Assembly: GCA_037074705.1 (NCBI GenBank)
Contig: CM073593.1
Location: 17,303,001 to 17,367,000 of the forward strand
Length of the DNA: 64,000 bases
Source of the DNA: Zhengitettix transpicula
Lineage: Eukaryota; Arthropoda; Insecta; Orthoptera; Tetrigidae
Direction: 5' to 3'
Under the pieces are notes generated by a model. That model had not been told where the DNA came from and ran no database searches. It saw only the letters and a program-made list of their open reading frames with translations. The position numbers were made by a program, and so were the translations under genes. Positions 22,602 to 35,339 of this stretch are shown piece after piece (position 1 is the stretch's first letter; every line of letters starts with the position of its first letter).

Positions 22602-23576
22602 TGATATAATTAATAATTAAATACTTAAATATAATACAAATTACAAATGATGGCTGAATAAAAAGAACTATTAAGGGAAAAACTACAAACAATTTATTAA
22701 GGTTTAGAATTACACAATAATATTTCGGATCACAGGGTCTTTATCTGGGTTTGATAAATGGGTGAATTTTATACAATCATCATAATTACATTTAGCCTTT
22801 TTATTGAAGTTAATTCGTCTGAACCTCGACGAATTTTGTTGCGGACGAAAATAAGATTAAAGATTGAATTTAAATTAAATAACTAAACAATTAAAGAAGT
22901 AAATAATTAAAGAAACGAAATAATTAAAGAACGATCTGACATATCTTTTAAAAAGTGGTTTACAATCAATTTTAGAGTTTTCTACTTACGGCCGCCCAGG
23001 TCTCAATTTTGGTTTTCTGTGCACACGATTTGGGGATATCACTGATTCTACTCATTCGAATTCGAACACACGGTAGCTGCTCTGGATCTCTGCTATTCTG
23101 GAACTTGGATTATCTCACCCTCAGCCAGTTTCCGGACGTAGATCTCCTTGAAGTCTCTCGATACGAAAAATTAGTTCAGTTTGTGAAGCAAAACTTCTGC
23201 TTCCAAACTGCGATTTTATAAGTCTCTCTGTCAAACTGTTTACTTGCGTTTTATTTAAACTATTATATCTCGCCGTTGGACTTCCTAGATAGTCCTTCTC
23301 ATAATTTGGGATCCGCAGACCTTTTATACTATGAATTTGCTGAATTGATGTCTGCCTGCATCTGTGTCTGCCGTCCAACTTTTTCGTTTTGCTTCTCGCC
23401 GTTGACTGACTGTTCGTCTCGTAGATTTTGAGCGCGTACCGCTTTCTGAACTCCAACAATGCATTATTTCTTTGTGTCGCCGCGTATGTGTTGCGGCGTC
23501 CGCTTTATATCCAATAATGAGTCCTCTACAATCATACTTTATAATTATAATAATGGATTAATTACTAATTACTACA
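22602..23576 (-). mobile_element. Solo LTR, about 975 bp, inserted in the Harbinger element
   Basis: On the minus strand it starts TGTAGTAATTAGTAATTAAT at 23576 and ends at 22602. It is flanked by ATAT on both sides (22596-22599 and 23577-23580). It carries the shared motif, seen here as CAGGGTCTTTATCTGGGTTT at 22733. It resembles the LTR at 49933-50920, including the GGCCGCCCAGG segment near 22990. Confidence 0.7.
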
Positions 23577-23818
23577 ATATATGTGGGTGTGTGTGTATTG
23601 AGTTGAATTCATTTGCTGCTATAGATAATATTTTGTAATGAACGAAGCACGCGTATTGTTGCTAAATTAAATTGAGCGAATATGTGAAAGAGACAGTTTA
23701 TATTATTATTATTCTGTACCTACATTATTTATTTAAATAATATTTTGGTGTAATAACCAGTCATTGTTACACTGTTTTTACAACCAATATAATATTTTCT
23801 TCACAAGCATCTAATAAA

Positions 23819-24058
23819 CTAAATGAAACTATATTGCCATGGTACGCTGCCATAGTTGGAATTAAAGAAATCCATGTATCTGTTTCGAATACCATAGGCA
23901 GGATTGGATCCTCTGAAAACTGTTTGAGAAGGATCAATGTCATCTTCCTCAAGTACAAACAGTTCTCTCTGAATTTCTGACATGCTTCCCTCTTTTTCTC
24001 TAATCATGTTGTGAAGAACGCAACAGGCAAGAATGATTATTTTTTGCTTTTTCTGCAT
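23819..24058 (-). pseudogene. Harbinger nuclease (HARBI1-like) C-terminal fragment
   Basis: The open minus-strand frame begins KQKIIILACCVLHNMIREKE, the end of the DDE nuclease domain of PIF/Harbinger transposases (LHN is the conserved end of the third catalytic region). It is followed by an acidic linker and RNRYMDFFNSNYGSVPWQY. The first two catalytic aspartates are not present in the window, so this is the last quarter of the protein. Confidence 0.75.
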
Positions 24059-24149
24059 TTACCAGCATCGCATTTTCGAGAACCCGGAATTTCTTTGTTA
24101 GCATCCCAACACCAAAGTGTCGGCAATATAGTCGAGGAAGAAGACGTGC

Positions 24150-24429
24150 CTGCATATGTAGCTATTTAGTAGAGAACACACAATCATCAAGTTCTCTTGA
24201 TTCCAGACCCCCAACTAAAGAAAGAAAAAAAACTGCAGCAGAAATGTTGGCAGTGCCAATGCAAAAGTTCCTAGAATCTAAGTGCACTGAACCCGATTCA
24301 CCTATGATGCATTTTTTTAAAGGGCTGCTGCAGGACATTGAAAAATTCTCAATAAGACGGCAAAGAACTTTTAAAGTAAAATTATTAGAATTAGTTAATA
24401 ATCTTGCATACGAGGAAGAGGCAGAATAA
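24150..24429 (+). pseudogene. BESS-like accessory ORF of the Harbinger element
   Basis: The plus-strand frame includes ERKKTAAEMLAVPMQKFLES and then PMMHFFKGLLQDIEKFSIRR and QRTFKVKLLELVNNLAYEEE. The spacing of hydrophobic and basic residues (FF..LL.D...F....QR..K..LL.LV) resembles the BESS motif at the C-terminus of MADF/Myb-type proteins encoded beside Harbinger nucleases. The DNA-binding N-terminus is not found. It runs opposite to the nuclease fragment, which is common in this superfamily. Confidence 0.6.
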
Positions 24430-25219
24430 CAATGTAATAATATATTACCTACGAAAAATAGTGTCTAGCTTTCTTATTTTTTCACCAATCAAATCAAAAA
24501 GAAAATCGAAACTTTTGGAGCTCATCCTTGTGAATTTGAAAAATTTGTTTTCGTCCGCTCGTAATTCATTAAGAAAACCGTTTTATATTTCTTTTAGTAT
24601 TAATTGGGTGTACCCATAAATCTCGAGAACTTTTGTCTTCTTCCAACAACATATAACAATAAATAATAACAGCTATTTCGTCGTCACGCTCCATCTTCAC
24701 TGATATTAAATGAGTTTGGTTGCTAGATACAGCTCGAAACAGCCTGAAACCGTCTCAGACAGCTTGAAACATTTTGTCGGCGACGATTTTGCCTCGAGTC
24801 ATTTTGCTTCAGACAGCTTGCGACGTTTTGACTCGAGGCAAAACGTCGCCGACAATTTCGTCTCTTCCGGTGTGCGGCCTGCCTTTTGCAACGCTAACTG
24901 TTGCCAACAATACCTGGGCCATATTACGCTGAAAATACAAATAATATAGAATTTACAAAGAAATCCTTTCATTACACACATCGGTGGTCACCACATTATG
25001 TTTATATATTGTAGCAACGCCGCTACCCTCCTCGCGTTTTTCGATCATTTATATTTGGGTGCCAGGTAATTTTTAGGAGAAAATCACCAAAACAACTTTT
25101 TCATAATTAATTATTTTATTTGTCGAGCATGAGAAATAAATTGTCGTCAGGGCGTGGTTTGTTAAAGTTTTTTCTGTTCAGCCCTCGGAGCTCCGCTCCG
25201 TCCTTCGTCGAGTCCAGAT

Positions 25220-26711
25220 TAGTGATGGGGTCGAAATCACTTCACTGTTAAAAATAACGTGTTCTGGAAAGTAACTGCTACCGCGGTAACGTGTTACTGA
25301 AGTTAATACGTGATTGAATCACTCTTAAAATTCTTCGACTCGCGGCCGTTGTGGAGGGGGCAAAAAACTGCTACTTCGATAACGTTTAACTAAACGTGAT
25401 TGAATCACTCTTTGACAGTAAAATAATGGACAATGGACGTTGATAGCGAATAAAACAATTGGAATGAAACTGGATTAATATTATTGTAGATTCAACTACT
25501 TGTAACACGAGCTTATTTTGATTCATTTTTAATATATGGTACGTTTAGAAAAACCTAACAAAGGTATGTGAATGAATGATTGTGCATTCAATTTATATGA
25601 ATTTCTCGATCATTGCATTTTGCCAATCACCACTTTTCTCTTCATTTGCCTTGAAAAATCAGACAAGGAAAATAAAGGAGAATTGATGGAAGATACAGTT
25701 TGAAAACTATGTGAAATAGAACAATTGTCTACTAACTGCACAAAATTTGCAATAACTATGTTAATATTGATTAATGTGGAGCCCCGTAGTTAAGTTGAAA
25801 AGGCAATTAAAGATTTAGCGACAAATAAAGCATCAGGAGTCAGGAGCATGTATATCTATAAATAAATATAAAGAAAAACACAAAGGTTGACTTCGAAATT
25901 AAAAATATTAGTATAACATGGCCTACATCATAATTAACTAAATATGAATTGAATCCATTAAACAGAAAAATTCTGACTTCTACCAACTTCCAGTGCGAAA
26001 TGAGAGAAACCAATGGTAATAGGTTTTTACTTTAAAATTTCTATATATAATTGTTATTAATAAAAGTTTTTATTTCATGAATAAGAAAGATAGCCAATAC
26101 AGACAAAAAAGGGTAATATAAACACAAAACAATGTTTCTGGAATCCTTGTGCCTTTCGACAGGTGCTAAGAAGAGAGCCTAGAGAAACACAACTGCACAA
26201 AAGTTTACAATTTTAATGGTTTATTGTATATTGTATTAATAATTTTTTATTGGAAATATATTACAAAACGTCTTTGTTAAAACTATTCTAATTAGATAAT
26301 TAGCTAGTTAACAGACAAAACTAATTGCTAAGTAAATACCACACAACGTTGTGTTGTATTTATTTTACACTTATTTTTGTCTGTTAACTAGCTAATTATT
26401 TACCTAATTAATTATTTTTATTCACCTTATTTTCATTTTCCTTAGAATCGAAATATGATTTCATATGTGATGATTTAACAAAGTACAAACTTGATACAAT
26501 AAAAAATTTAAAACAAGCGCGACTATAATAGAACTGTCGCAGTTAAGAAGGTTACAACAGCAGTTACTGAAATCACCAGCTAATGAAATCACCGGTTACT
26601 GAAATCACCAGTTACTGAAATCACTGGTTACTGGAACACGTTATTCCCGAATCACTGCTACCGACTACCGAGTAACACGTTACCCGGAAATCACTGTTAA
26701 GCCCATCCCTA
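25220..26711. mobile_element. Non-autonomous hAT-like element, 1492 bp, with exact 8-bp target duplication
   Basis: The ends are TAGTGATGGG (25220) and CCCATCCCTA (26711). The exact 8-bp duplication GTCCAGAT lies on both sides (25212-25219 and 26712-26719) and splits an LTR. Several subterminal copies of GTTACTGAAATCACC-type sequence lie within 140 bp of the right end, and AATCACT/ACGTGATTGAATCACTC copies on the left. No transposase frame is present. The termini and duplication fit hAT. Confidence 0.85.
26296..26400. repeat. Imperfect inverted repeat inside the hAT-like element
   Basis: ATAATTAGCTAGTTAACAGA (26296 on) pairs with TCTGTTAACTAGCTAATTAT (ending 26400). The spacer contains a smaller palindrome around AACGTTGTGTT. 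Confidence 0.8.
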
Positions 26712-26837
26712 GTCCAGATTGGAACTGCGTCTTACATTGTCCCGTCTCAGCCCGCTCTTTAGCTCAACAATGCTGTCGCGCGGCCAAGAGACGTCGACAA
26801 TGACTCACAACCAACAATGTAACCCAATCATGTTACA

Positions 26838-26848
26838 CACACACACAC

Positions 26849-26902
<54 letters not shown>

Positions 26903-28569
26903 TACGACTATTTAAGACAACTTATAAATATACAACAGCCAATTTGAAGTCAGAAAAAATATATTTAAATTCAAATTGACTGTTGCTTATTTATAAGTTG
27001 AAACAGAAATAACCCTAACGCTTTACAATTCAGAGAAGCATACAGAAAGTGTTTAGATACTTGAAGTACCTATTGCAAGCCATGTTTTCAAATATCATGC
27101 TAATGACAATTTTGATCCTGATTATGTCCCAGAATATGAAAGGTTGACATTGTATTCTGAGAAGGCTGTGGAAGTGTTGTTAGACATGTGAGTAGAAAAC
27201 TGAAGTATTTACGTGGTTTGGACTTTCTCCTTGCTCTGAAGATTTAAAGACAGTCTATACAATCCTTCTACATAAAACTCTTAAATTTGGCAGAAGTTAT
27301 TAAGGAATAGCGAAATGCTGTTAGGGAAGAAGAATTTTCTATTGTATGCAAATGTTGGAGAGGTATGTTTATATATATATGTCTTTGGTGTTGTTTATAT
27401 ATGTCTTTGCATGATGCGAAACAGGTTCAGCCAAACATTAAACGACTTTCGTTTTCAAGCACTCGTAATAAACTGAATGTAAACAAATTGTTGAATAGTA
27501 GTATTTTGGATGTGTATTAACATTGCTTATATAAGCAATCTATAAAAAAATGCAGTTTTCGTCAATTGTCTGCTGTCACACAACTGAGTATTTATATATC
27601 TGTGTTAAAAACTCAGATATTTATATCAATGGGATGAGAAATATATTTATTTCTATAATTGAATTGACTATACATAAATTCATTTAATGTATGAAAGCAA
27701 AGAGAAAATTTCCAAACCATAACAGAAATACAGATTTTATTTATTAGACCATTCCAGATATACACGTGCGCACTATTAAAGATATTCTACAATCAATGGA
27801 TTAACATGAAATAGATAAAAGACGACTTGTAAAATAATACATATTATATAATTATATTAGGATTTTAACGAAATTCTTTGCAGCTATAATACTATTAACC
27901 AAAGATTCAAATATGTGTGTTCGCGCCATAACAATTTTAATCACATACATTTACCGTAGTTGGATTTTTTGTTAAAAAAAGCAGCTGCCTTTCATAGCAA
28001 CTTAATTACAGAATATGAAAGTAAGAATCCTGTTTAATTACAGTTTTTAGCCAACTGACTTTATGCGCTTTTCAACTTTATTTTTCATCACAAAAAATAT
28101 TAATAATTTTTTATGAAGTCTAAGGAAGGAAGCCCTGTTCATGTTCCTTCTATCCCGAAAAGGTTAACTAAATAATTTTTTTCCTATGCAGAGAGCTGAA
28201 AACGAGGTTTCTCTATTCTTTGACATTGTTCTACAAACCAAAAGCGTTAAAAATGTCCGTTTTTAATCATTGGAAGCATGGCGAAAGCAATTTTTACTCG
28301 TGGGATAGGCGAGGATAACCAATCACATGCGTCCGCTCTGTTCTTATTTCTAAACTGCCTCGACATTGGCTCTTATCGTTGTGACGTCTAGAGTCTCCGT
28401 CTGAATCAAGTTGCTTCGAACGATTGACGTTCACTTCCTCTGACAAAGCTTTGTTGGCGAAGGAAACGCACTTCTCTGGTTTGTATTTTAGTTTAGGAAT
28501 TGAATTACATCTCTGTCAATTCTCCAGGTCTTGCTATTCCTACTTTGACATTAGTCTCCATTTAAATGG
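26838..28569. other. Non-coding, (TA)n microsatellite then upstream region of a possible gene
   Basis: (TA)n at about 26862-26894. No exon is supported up to 28300. 28300-28450 has an inverted CCAAT-like and a TGACGTC-like site that could belong to a promoter. Confidence 0.35.
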
Positions 28570-28605
28570 ATGACCGAAGCTGAAAAAATATTGAGTTCTC
28601 TTAAG
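28570..28605 (+). CDS. Possible first coding exon of a host gene
   Basis: ATG at 28570 reads MTEAEKILSSLK and meets a good donor (AAG|GTAAGG) in phase 0 at 28605/28606. The region just upstream is less AT-rich than its surroundings and has promoter-like CCAAT and CRE-like sites. A second small exon-like stretch (28861-28910, CAG|...|GTAAGT) follows. I could not find the next coding exon with matching phase, and an overlapping ATG at 28566 opens a 5-codon frame. The protein is not recognised. This could also be a chance combination of ATG and donor. Confidence 0.25.
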
Positions 28606-29829
28606 GTAAGGAATTCAGTATTCCCTCTCCACATCATTCTGAATTCCGGTTCTTATTATAATTCTTGGTTCTTATATGACTCCTCAGATATTCTGTTCGG
28701 GAATTTTACCCTTCATAAATCGTAAAAATGCAGTCAAAAATCCTTCCGGTTTCTTTCTCTCGCAAACTGTGGTACTTCAACTCATCCTGCTTTGAGCTGT
28801 ATCGTTTAGCTCTTTCATTAGATTTTCAATTGTAGTGTAACGCCATTGTCTTCGTGCAGGCATTGTTGCTTTATTGCACTTCTACGTCAGCCACCTTCTA
28901 CTTCTGACTGGTAAGTTCCGCCATTATTTCTAACCCTGTCTTTATTTTCTTCCGGTCGAGGCTTAGGTACTGAAATAGGTTTTAATGTTTTAAGCGATTT
29001 ACCTACAAAATAGCAATCTTATATCACCAACTGTAAAATAATCTTTAATTCACAGGATGTAATAAAATAATTGCAGTATTATTATTACAAAGGACCAAAG
29101 GTTGTAATAGAAATAATCAGAAAATTAGGCCAGATAGAAAATGTACTATCATCTATGTAAATTGAAAACAATACTATGCAGTAAGCTCCTCTACTAAATA
29201 AATTCTTAAGGTAAATACTTATAACATAATATTTAACAGGGAAGCCATTTTAACAATGACAATTTATATTGATAAATAAGTTACATACTATTAAAAGCTC
29301 TATTTCATGGAAATTTAACTTTAGTTTAATTATTTCTATTAAAAAATAATATTGTGTAATTTTATTAATTTATTTATTGAAAGAATTGTGTAAAATACTA
29401 TATATATATATATATATAAGTTAACCACACAATTCATTTAATTTTCCTGTAAATAATGTGTTTGGGAACAGGGTTGAAGTGTTGTTCCAGAAAATGTTGT
29501 GAGGCAAACAGACATATGCTTTTGTATATTATAATTTATTTTTATGGATTCCTGAAGTTGGCATGTGAATGGGGTTCATTTCCTGAAAATTTTAGTAATA
29601 TATTTGATTTGTTTAGAATTAAAATTTTGAGATTCATGATTCACAAAATATGTCAAGAACTGTTTAAACTGTAATTTATTAGCTGATTTTTTAATATATT
29701 TGTTAAAATTGATCAAGTATATGTATCTTATCTTGTTCATTATTTTCTACTTCATACATTTTATTGTCTTTACACAATTTTATCAATTTCACTCATAACT
29801 AAATTTTTCTGTTCAATTTCCTAATCTTG
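28606..29829. other. AT-rich, intron-like DNA
   Basis: No supported gene beyond the small exon-like piece at 28861-28910. A (TA)n run lies at 29400-29418. Confidence 0.4.
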
Positions 29830-30840
29830 ACTATGTATTAAATTGCGCCGATCAATTTTCATACCACTGAGCCAATTACTACCTAACAAAGATTTGTTTT
29901 ACCTTATTTTACAATTTTAACGGGGCCCAATAATTGTTATTTTTTAACTTCAACACTACTTTCGTTTTAACTAGTAACATAATATTTTGACCCCCATAAC
30001 TAGCAAATTTAATTTTACAATCTGATCATGTTAAATTAGGAAACAGTGAATTGAAAATAGATTCAGGCATTAATGTTACATCAGAACCAAAGTCAAATAC
30101 AAATAAATACTCACATTATTAATTAGTAAACTGATATTCCATGGACTATTGGATCATTTCATCGATTACTAGTATGAATATACAATTAACAAAATCCCCA
30201 TTATCTTCATTTTCCAAGTTTATCTTACTTTTTATTTTTGTTAACCTGCAAAACTGAAAGTTCAGCTTGAGTAGTTATTTCTTGTATTTTCTTTGGTGTT
30301 ACTGACATCCTTCTTTATGTTTTGCACATACTAGCTAAATGACACTTTATTATGACAATTAAAATATTCCTCTTTTATAAATTTGAACATTGGTTTTTCA
30401 TGTTCTGGCTTACTGCAGCAATGACATTTAAGATTTGATCTTTCCCCACTGTGCTGGTTAGTCATTGGACTTTTATTATTTCAAACTTTATTAGTGTCTG
30501 ATCACTTATCTATACATGTTATTAATTTGGCCCCTATTTCAGGCAATTATACACTGCTCTCTTAAATGTTAATTTCTCTTCACTGTACTATCTTTTAATG
30601 AAATTCTCATTTCTAAGAGCATGAACAAACGTATCCCTGAATACTTTTTCTTAACGAACCCAAAAGTTATAATTCTCAGCAATTTTCTTTACATTTTACA
30701 GATTTTCCCTCTTCATAAATTTATAAGTCACAGCAAAATCAGACTGTGCCAGCTCTAAATGATTTTTAATCAGTTCAATAAGTTTCTGGTATATCTTGTA
30801 TTCTGGCTTTTCTGGAAAACATAGTTCTGACAAGAGCGAA
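29830..30840 (-). pseudogene. Old Ty3/gypsy (mag-like) gag-protease relic
   Basis: Minus-strand pieces in several frames spell a Ty3 Gag-Pol start. About 30560-30830 gives KPEYKIYQKLIELIKNHLEL, KIAENYNF and FRDTFVHALRNENFIK (Gag capsid pattern). Near 30330-30375 is a damaged zinc knuckle (YFNCHNK...). Near 30035-30100 is a protease core in which GSDVTLMPESIFNSLFPN follows a changed D-T. Downstream are LLVKTKVVL and NWLSGMKI (about 29850-30000). Stops and frameshifts are many, so this copy is much older than the element at 1-5587. Confidence 0.65.
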
Positions 30841-33215
30841 ACAATTATCAAAACACACAAATGATATTAAATATTGTGACCATAATATATTACCTTATAA
30901 TTTTTCATTTTGTTTTCAAACTCTTGCCTGAATACTTTAAAAGTGCATTTTGTTGCAGAATATTCTACTAAAATTAATCCATTTGATATAGAATCAATTT
31001 TAAAAAAAATTCATTTTGTTTTGCATGACAAAACACCAGAACACAATTTTACAGACATAATACGTAAAACTAATTTTCTTAGCCGTTTAAATTAAATTAT
31101 CACATAACATTGTGATATGATTCAACGTAAAATTATTATTATCCACATTAATACGTCATGGACTACCATTAACAAAACAAAACTGCAACACCCGTATACT
31201 CTGTATTCACTCAGAGTTTACATATGCAACAATACATATCAAGTTTGTGAATCTTTGGTAATGCATAAAACCTGGCAATATTAACTGATATGATAAACAA
31301 AAAGTTTACAAAGTGACTAATACATATTTTAGTGACAGGGCGATAAGTTTTGATGCCAGATAGCATATTAATCTTCTTGATATATTGCATTTAGTCTTAA
31401 AGCGAGTGTGATGGCCCTTTTATCTGCCTGGGTAAACATGTGTGTGGATTATTTATGTAGTCTTCTCAGGTTTCCAACTAGGTAAACTTATTGAAGTCAT
31501 ACAGTGTTTTAATGGTTCTCACCATCATCATAATACATTTAAGTGATTTTTAAATTATTTATTATATTCTTAATAAATAATGATGTATAAGGAGAGTTGA
31601 AAGTATGATGTGACACAATTTTTTTTGATTGTAATGTAATCATGGTGGGCTGTATCTCAGTCCTATCAGCACCTGAAAAGATCTATAATTTTTTAAGAAA
31701 GATGCCACTTAATACTTAAATTGACTTTAGTATATAGATAACTGTTTAATACTTTGTGGCAGTTTGTTAAAGATATAAGTAATGGACACCATTCTGTGAA
31801 ATAGACAATGTTTTACAATTTTGGTGTAGATTATGTTTGTTGATGACATGTATTGTTAATAAAGAAGCACATATTTTTTGTATCTGTATCAAATAACATT
31901 AATGAGAATTGGCATGACAGATTGAAAATACACAACTTTTTTAATATACTTCTACATGAGGTTTGTGAAGTGAACTGTCCTATTGTTCAGACAACATATT
32001 TTTGATTAGCTAAAACATCTTTGCCCATTGAATTGCCTTATAATATAATTCCATACGGCAAAACAGAATGAAAATATGCAATGTAACTAGTTTTCTTCTT
32101 TTTAAATCATTTATGTTGGACATAATTATTAATGTAAATATGTCTGAGCTAAGTTTCTTTACTAATTGATTGATATGATCACTCCAATTTAATTAACTAT
32201 TCAATAGAAGACCTAATAATTGAGTGTATGAAGTTTCATTTAAATTATTGCCCTTATTAGTTGTAAAGTTAAGTTCTGTCTGTGAAATTTCATATAATTT
32301 GTTTTGTCACAGTTAATTGTAAAGTTATTTATAGAAAACCACAATAAAAGATGTTATAAATTACTGTTGCTTTCACCGTCTAATGTGTGTGTTCTTTTTA
32401 CTAATATGTTAGTGTTGTCTGCGAAAAGTATAGCTTTAGAAGACAAATGTAAAGTTTTTAAATTAATTAATATTGAACTGCTTTACATATTAATATGCAG
32501 GAATAACTCATTTTTATAATTATTTGTTGAATAACACAATTATTTAAATTACAAAATTAGTCAAATTCATGATAAAACACTATAATTGTTTATAATAACT
32601 TGATATCTTATTGATGTTAGTGCAGATACTGCATTTTGTAAACATCCTGCTTCTGCATACACATTCTTCAATAAGATATCAAGTTAAAACTGTTTTCATG
32701 GACTAGAAAGTTTTATTTTAGAACTTGTATGGCACTTGCTATTGATTTATATTTATTCCAACATCCTCTTCCGTGGTTAGAAAATGATCATTAAATTTAT
32801 TATGTGCTATTCTATCCCTTTCAATAATATTAAAATAATACAGTTACAATTAATGAAGAACAGCTATTTTATTTATCTCTAATGAACACATCCTTAAGAG
32901 CTGCAAAGAAACAAGTGATTTTATTACAATTCAAAATTATCAGTAAGGTGGAGGTGCATTCTTAATGCTCTTGACAGAATGGCTGTCCACAAAGCTTTAT
33001 TCAAGCATCAAACCATAGTTAAATTTTAATTAATGAATATGCATGGAAAAATAAAGCTTTGTGGATTTATTTGAATTGTATAAAAACACCTACGATCAAT
33101 GTATGTTAGTAGTCCATCCTTTCATGATATCCTGAATGTGACTTAAAGGATTGATATATATGTACATTGTAGGCAAGCCAAATTGTGGCTTAAGGATGGA
33201 GGAATGTTGCACTGG
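30841..33215. other. Non-coding, AT-rich; nothing assigned
   Basis: No domain, exon pair or repeat family recognised in this stretch. Confidence 0.5.
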
Positions 33216-33300
33216 ATATAGGATTGGCTTAGTGGTCTGAGCAGCCACCGGGTGAGTGGAAAGTCCTGGGTTCGATTCACGGTTGGTCAACATTTTGCCA
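33216..33300 (+). repeat. tRNA-derived SINE head
   Basis: TGGCTTAGTGGTCTGAG resembles an RNA polymerase III A box and GGTTCGATTCACG a B box, about 45 bp apart as in tRNA genes. The flanks do not form a tRNA acceptor stem and the cloverleaf is poor, so this looks like a SINE rather than a tRNA gene. Its 3' end is not defined. Confidence 0.6.
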
Positions 33301-35104
33301 CCCATATTCCCTAATCAGAAATAGTTTTAGACAAAATCTTTCTACACGTGAAACTGAAATTGAATCTTTTTTGCTTGTTTTACTAAATAAAACATTAATT
33401 TCCACTCATTGTATATGAATTTGACGGTGTATACCACAACACCTTATAACTCAAAAAAATATTTAGCACATTAACTTTTAACAGGGGGTGTCAACAAAAT
33501 GAAGAATCAAAAAATTAAAAATGGAAGTGGTTGTCCTGACTGAACAAGACAAGAAGCATCTCTGTTTCCATTCATCATGGTTGCATTTGGCCTGGTTCCA
33601 AACTACCAGTTCACGTGATACTGAAGCAAAGTGATGGCTCGATCTGCTGGATCTAGTGTCCTACTCCAAAGTGTGCAAGTTGTCAATTATTTATGTCAGA
33701 GTGTTACATACATTAACATTGTCTTATGACAATTCCGTGACTACGGCATCTGTATTCACCCGGAATTTGCTTGTTTATATAATTAATTGAGAAACTCTGG
33801 GTGAATACAGTCACTGCTGGATGTCGAGATAAAGCTTGTGGTGCCTTTTTCAATCTACTGAGAAACTCTGTAAAGGCTCCATTGCAGGTCAATATCATGA
33901 TGGATTGTGGTACTTCTTATGACCTTGTCATCTTCCGTTGGCATTTGCAATGGTCTTGAATAAGCAATGTATCCTCAGTGCTCGCTTGTTCTTGATTATT
34001 GCTCACTTCAACAGAATGTAAAACAATGACTTGTTCTCTGTCAAGTATCAAGATTAGCCACCAAGTTTTGCTGGATTGTGTGGAATATGAGATGCTCACT
34101 GCATTACTTGGCTGATATGCAGAATATTCCTGACACAGTTGTCAACCATTGCAGATGAAGTAGCTCAGTCATGCTTGCGACTATTTTAACACAAATTTCA
34201 CTGTCCTACCTATTCTTGTGAAAATTATTTGAATATTTGTTTATCAAAATTCTCGATGTAAAATGCAAAACCTTATATGACGACAATTTCTTTATCTTGG
34301 AAATATAATATTCTATACTCATTCAGTTACCACTTTTACTTATAAGTACAATAGAAAATAATTCTGATGAGTTTTATTGTGGAATTTTTAGGTTGATAAT
34401 ACATTTCAGTGATTTATATAGAATGTTTTGAGCATGTATTTAGTATGGTGTAATTTTTTTTTCAGAAATATTTTCCATGTAATAAATATCTTCAATTGTT
34501 TTACAATTTGGTTTCAGTTTAGCAACCTGTATCACCAGTGGTGTCTTGCACTCAAGTGCTTCAGAACATAAATTGAGGAATATTTTTTTCTTAATTTTAA
34601 GAACCATTATAAGAATGGTGTTCTAACAGTATGATTTTTAATTTAATGCAGTTATTTGGCTACCTGTGTGCTCAGCCTTCCTCGGCACAAATTCTCTCCC
34701 TGGATGATAAATGCGCATGCACAGTATTCCATTTCACCCTCTTGCGCTACCCGCAAAGCCTCCTTTCCGTGCTCACTTTGGCTTAGTACATACAATCAAT
34801 ATGGCACAGAGAGTCGGCACTGTAAGGAGACTGCATAAGAAGCGAAAGCAAATTAAAGTTGAACAATTCATTAATAAAAACATTATTTTAAAGTAGTTTA
34901 TATATTAAAAACAAAAATAGACCTTAAATATTTTTTTAAGAAATAAATTATTTAAAAGTTCTTTTTGTAGTTTAAAATATGTGGTTCAATATAATGTCCA
35001 TGGATGTTAAAACCAACAAGGAACTTCCACTCAGTCTCTTGCATACAAAGCAATAGGTAAAAGCTATTGTATGCTGCCAATAAATATATTCTCTCTCTTT
35101 TCAG
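33301..35104. other. Non-coding; nothing assigned
   Basis: No supported exon. The open stretch near 34656-34896 has no recognised domain and no convincing splice pair. Confidence 0.4.
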
Positions 35105-35339
35105 AGCTTTTAGATGTTACAAAATTGATGAAGTCAACATGTTAGGAAAAACACCTGGCTCCACCACCAATGAGCCAATCTACTTTGGCGAATACTACCC
35201 AAAGGACTGTAAACCAAATCGACCTATTCGTCCAGGGATGAAATTGTACCAGGACCAACAAACAGTCAGGTTAACTCCTTTTTGTTTCTCCACTGTTTCA
35301 CTCTACAAAGACCTTCGCTTCATCAGACAATTAAAATGA
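35105..35339 (+). CDS. Unrecognised exon, possibly terminal
   Basis: A strong acceptor (pyrimidine tract, TTTTCAG, ending 35104) opens a frame that reads AFRCYKIDEVNMLGKTPGST and continues TTNEPIYFGEYYPKDCKPNR and PIRPGMKLYQDQQTVR. An ATG lies at 35139. Either the exon ends at a donor (CAG|GTTAAC, 35269) or the frame runs on to the stop at 35337-35339, with AATAAA downstream near 35474. Proline- and tyrosine-rich composition and balanced codon use suggest real coding sequence. I do not recognise the family. The phase does not match the candidate exon at 28570 or the exons at 38112 and 42143, so any partners are unknown. Confidence 0.4.

Larger units (their letters stand above)
22244..24884. 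mobile_element. PIF/Harbinger-type DNA transposon remnant
   Basis: The imperfect TIRs are GGCCGGCCGCACACTGCAAG (22244) and the reverse complement of GGTGTGCGGCCTGCC (ending 24884). Several GACTCGAGG/CGTCGCCGAC-type subterminal motifs occur on both sides. Inside are a Harbinger nuclease fragment (minus) and a separate BESS-like ORF (plus), the usual two-gene layout. Most of the nuclease gene is missing and a solo LTR (22602-23576) has inserted. A 3-bp target duplication is not clear. Confidence 0.8.
25010..26837. mobile_element. Second copy of the 340-bp LTR-like element, split by a hAT-like insert
   Basis: The ends TGTAGCAACGCCGC (25010) and CAATCATGTTACA (26837) match the copy at 12585-12925. 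Without the 1.5-kb insert and its duplicated 8 bp it is about 328 bp. The left flank is TTATAT, the right flank (CA)n then (TA)n. Confidence 0.75.

Noticed and set aside
33216..33300. Functional tRNA gene
   Set aside because: A- and B-box-like sequences are present, but no acceptor stem or convincing cloverleaf forms.
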